Source: Lachnospiraceae bacterium
Lineage (GTDB): Bacteria; Bacillota; Clostridia; Lachnospirales; Lachnospiraceae
Direction: 5' to 3'
DNA: 64,000 nt
NCBI GenBank assembly: GCA_021153325.1
Contig: JAGKTQ010000008.1
Span: forward strand, 1 to 64,000
The notes under the pieces were generated by a model. That model saw nothing but the letters and a program-made list of their open reading frames with translations, was not told the DNA's origin and made no database searches. Positions 62,552 to 64,000 of the stretch are shown in pieces. The position numbers and the translations under genes were made by a program. Each line of letters begins with the position of its first letter. The stretch's first letter is position 1.

Positions 62552-62618
62552 AATAAAAGTATTATGCTAGCACGTTAAACTATAAAAGCGTAAGTGAAAA
62601 TAGAAAGGTTTAGTTAAG

Positions 62619-64000
62619 ATGAAGAAGTTATTGGATTTGATTTCAGAGGAAATGCAACAGGCATTTGAGGCGGCTGGATACGATAAAGAGTTGGGAAAGG
62701 TTTCCTTATCCAATCGACCGGACCTTTGTGAATATCAGTGTAACGGCGCTATGGCAGGTGCAAAAAAATATAAAAAAGCACCGATCATGATAGCGAATGA
62801 AGTGGCAGAGAAGCTTGCAGACAGCAAGGTCTTTTCAGATGTAAGCGCAGTTGCACCGGGCTTTCTTAATTTAAAAGTAAAGGAAGCTTTTGTAACAGAT
62901 TATTTAAGAAATATGAGAGCGGACAAAAAGTTTGGTCTGGAGGAAGCAAAAGAACCGAAGAAAATTGTCATTGATTATGGCGGACCTAATGTGGCAAAAC
63001 CATTACATGTAGGACATTTAAGATCTGCGATCATTGGAGAAAGTATTAAACGGATCAATCGTTTTGCAGGACATGAAGTGATCGGAGATATTCATCTTGG
63101 AGACTGGGGACTGCAGATGGGATTGATCATAACAGAACTTCAGAAAAGACAGCCGGATTTGATCTATTTTGATGAGAATTTTGAAGGAGATTATCCGAAA
63201 GAACCACCATTTACTATTTCTGAACTGGAAGAGATTTATCCGACGGCAAGTAAGAAGTCTAAAGAGGATGAGAATTACAAGGCAGAAGCTATGGAAGCTA
63301 CCTTTAAATTGCAGAGTGGTGTTCGTGGCTATCGTGCACTTTGGAATCATATTTTAGCAGTTTCTGTTGCGGATCTAAAGAGAAATTATGAAAATCTGAA
63401 TGTGGATTTTGATCTTTGGAAAGGAGAATCCTCCGTACATGATCTGATTCCGGATATGGTTGCTTATATGAAGGATGGCGGCTATGCAAGAATCAGTGAA
63501 GGGGCATTAGTTGTCGATGTGAAAGAAGAGACAGATACAAAGGAAATTCCACCATGTATGATCCTGAAGTCAGATGGGGCGTCTCTTTATAATACAACAG
63601 ATCTTGCTACTATCATGGAAAGAATGAAAGAAATCAACCCAGATGAAATCATTTATGTAGTAGATAAGAGACAAGAGCTTTATTTTGAACAGGTATTCCG
63701 TTGTGCAAGAAAAACAAAATTAGTAAAACCGGAAACAGAGTTGAAGTTCCTTGGATTCGGTACAATGAATGGAAAAGATGGTAAGCCTTTCAAGACAAGA
63801 GAAGGCGGTGTTATGCGTCTTGAAAATCTGATCAAAGAGATCAACGAAGAGATGTATAAAAAGATTACCGAAAATCGTACTGTAGAAGAAGAGGAAGCAA
63901 GAAAAACAGCGCAGGTCGTAGCTCTTTCCGCTGTGAAATATGGAGATTTGTCCAATCAGGCTTCCAAAGATTATATATTTGATATTGATCGTTTCATTTC
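62619..64000 (+). CDS. argS: Arginyl-tRNA synthetase, 3' end outside window
   Basis: The frame is open from ATG 62619 to the window end, about 460 codons of the usual 550-590. GAAAGG lies about 10 bases upstream. The N-terminal Arg_tRNA_synt_N domain (CEYQCNGAMAGAKKYKKAP) is followed by the class I catalytic domain with the HIGH-type motif PNVAKPLHVGHLRSAIIGES; later segments include KSDGASLYNTTDLATIMERM and VVDKRQELYF. It charges tRNA-Arg. The C-terminal anticodon-binding domain lies outside the window. Confidence 0.95.
   Translation, partial: MKKLLDLISEEMQQAFEAAGYDKELGKVSLSNRPDLCEYQCNGAMAGAKKYKKAPIMIANEVAEKLADSKVFSDVSAVAPGFLNLKVKEAFVTDYLRNMRADKKFGLEEAKEPKKIVIDYGGPNVAKPLHVGHLRSAIIGESIKRINRFAGHEVIGDIHLGDWGLQMGLIITELQKRQPDLIYFDENFEGDYPKEPPFTISELEEIYPTASKKSKEDENYKAEAMEATFKLQSGVRGYRALWNHILAVSVADLKRNYENLNVDFDLWKGESSVHDLIPDMVAYMKDGGYARISEGALVVDVKEETDTKEIPPCMILKSDGASLYNTTDLATIMERMKEINPDEIIYVVDKRQELYFEQVFRCARKTKLVKPETELKFLGFGTMNGKDGKPFKTREGGVMRLENLIKEINEEMYKKITENRTVEEEEARKTAQVVALSAVKYGDLSNQASKDYIFDIDRFI

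Noticed and set aside
62504..62618. T-box leader for argS
   Set aside because: No T-box sequence or long leader lies between the promoter and the start codon.

Overview
The window looks like a chromosome segment of a gut Firmicute, most likely Lachnospiraceae (Clostridia). The grounds are low-GC sequence, strong AGGAGG-type ribosome sites, many A/T-rich promoters, a long-chain class III ribonucleotide reductase, lipoproteins with Thr/Ala/Glu-rich linkers, a FeoB-associated Cys-rich protein and a MalEFG plus surface-amylase locus. No genus is claimed.

Layout: (1) 1-5.3 kb: truncated ABC-F ATPase gene, vanZ-like gene, trkA-trkH potassium uptake. (2) 5.3-11.4 kb: a full phosphate regulon, pstS-pstC-pstA-pstB-phoU plus a PhoP/PhoR-like pair, led by three 11-bp-spaced TTACAT-like repeats and closed by a terminator. 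(3) 11.5-18.8 kb: HelD-like ATPase, TPR lipoprotein, nrdD fused to a redoxin-like domain, degenerate Nudix protein, pyrF. (4) 18.8-21.9 kb: a cobalamin riboswitch controlling a DUF4430 lipoprotein and an ECF-type membrane component, then a decayed accessory patch (Fic remnant, intact AAC(6')-like gene, AAA/DUF4143 ATPase fragments, 14-codon integrase stub, multi-hairpin element). (5) 21.9-30.3 kb: pyrE, small membrane proteins, M29 aminopeptidase, purE-purM-purN-purD, SH3 envelope protein. (6) 30.4-35.9 kb: clpC, a small conserved protein, radA, a Fur-family regulator with a FeoB-associated protein, tRNA-Trp. (7) 35.9-43.6 kb: a LacI-type regulator divergent from malE-malF-malG and an amylase lipoprotein, then a HAD phosphatase. 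(8) 43.8-51.8 kb: hflX, a formate/nitrite channel, a large cNMP-domain protein, an unknown protein plus TetR regulator, and a tandem AstE/AspA-like pair whose second member has lost its zinc ligands. (9) 51.9-64 kb: purL, a duplicated-domain lipoprotein, carA-carB, queH and the 5' part of argS.

Most of the window is core metabolism: de novo purine (purE, M, N, D, L) and pyrimidine (carAB, pyrE, pyrF) synthesis, phosphate and potassium uptake, and maltodextrin use. The least ordinary parts are the B12-responsive locus with its neighbouring decayed island, the structured element before pyrE, the orphan cNMP protein, and the enzyme/pseudoenzyme pair. I found no CRISPR array, rRNA operon or complete mobile element.
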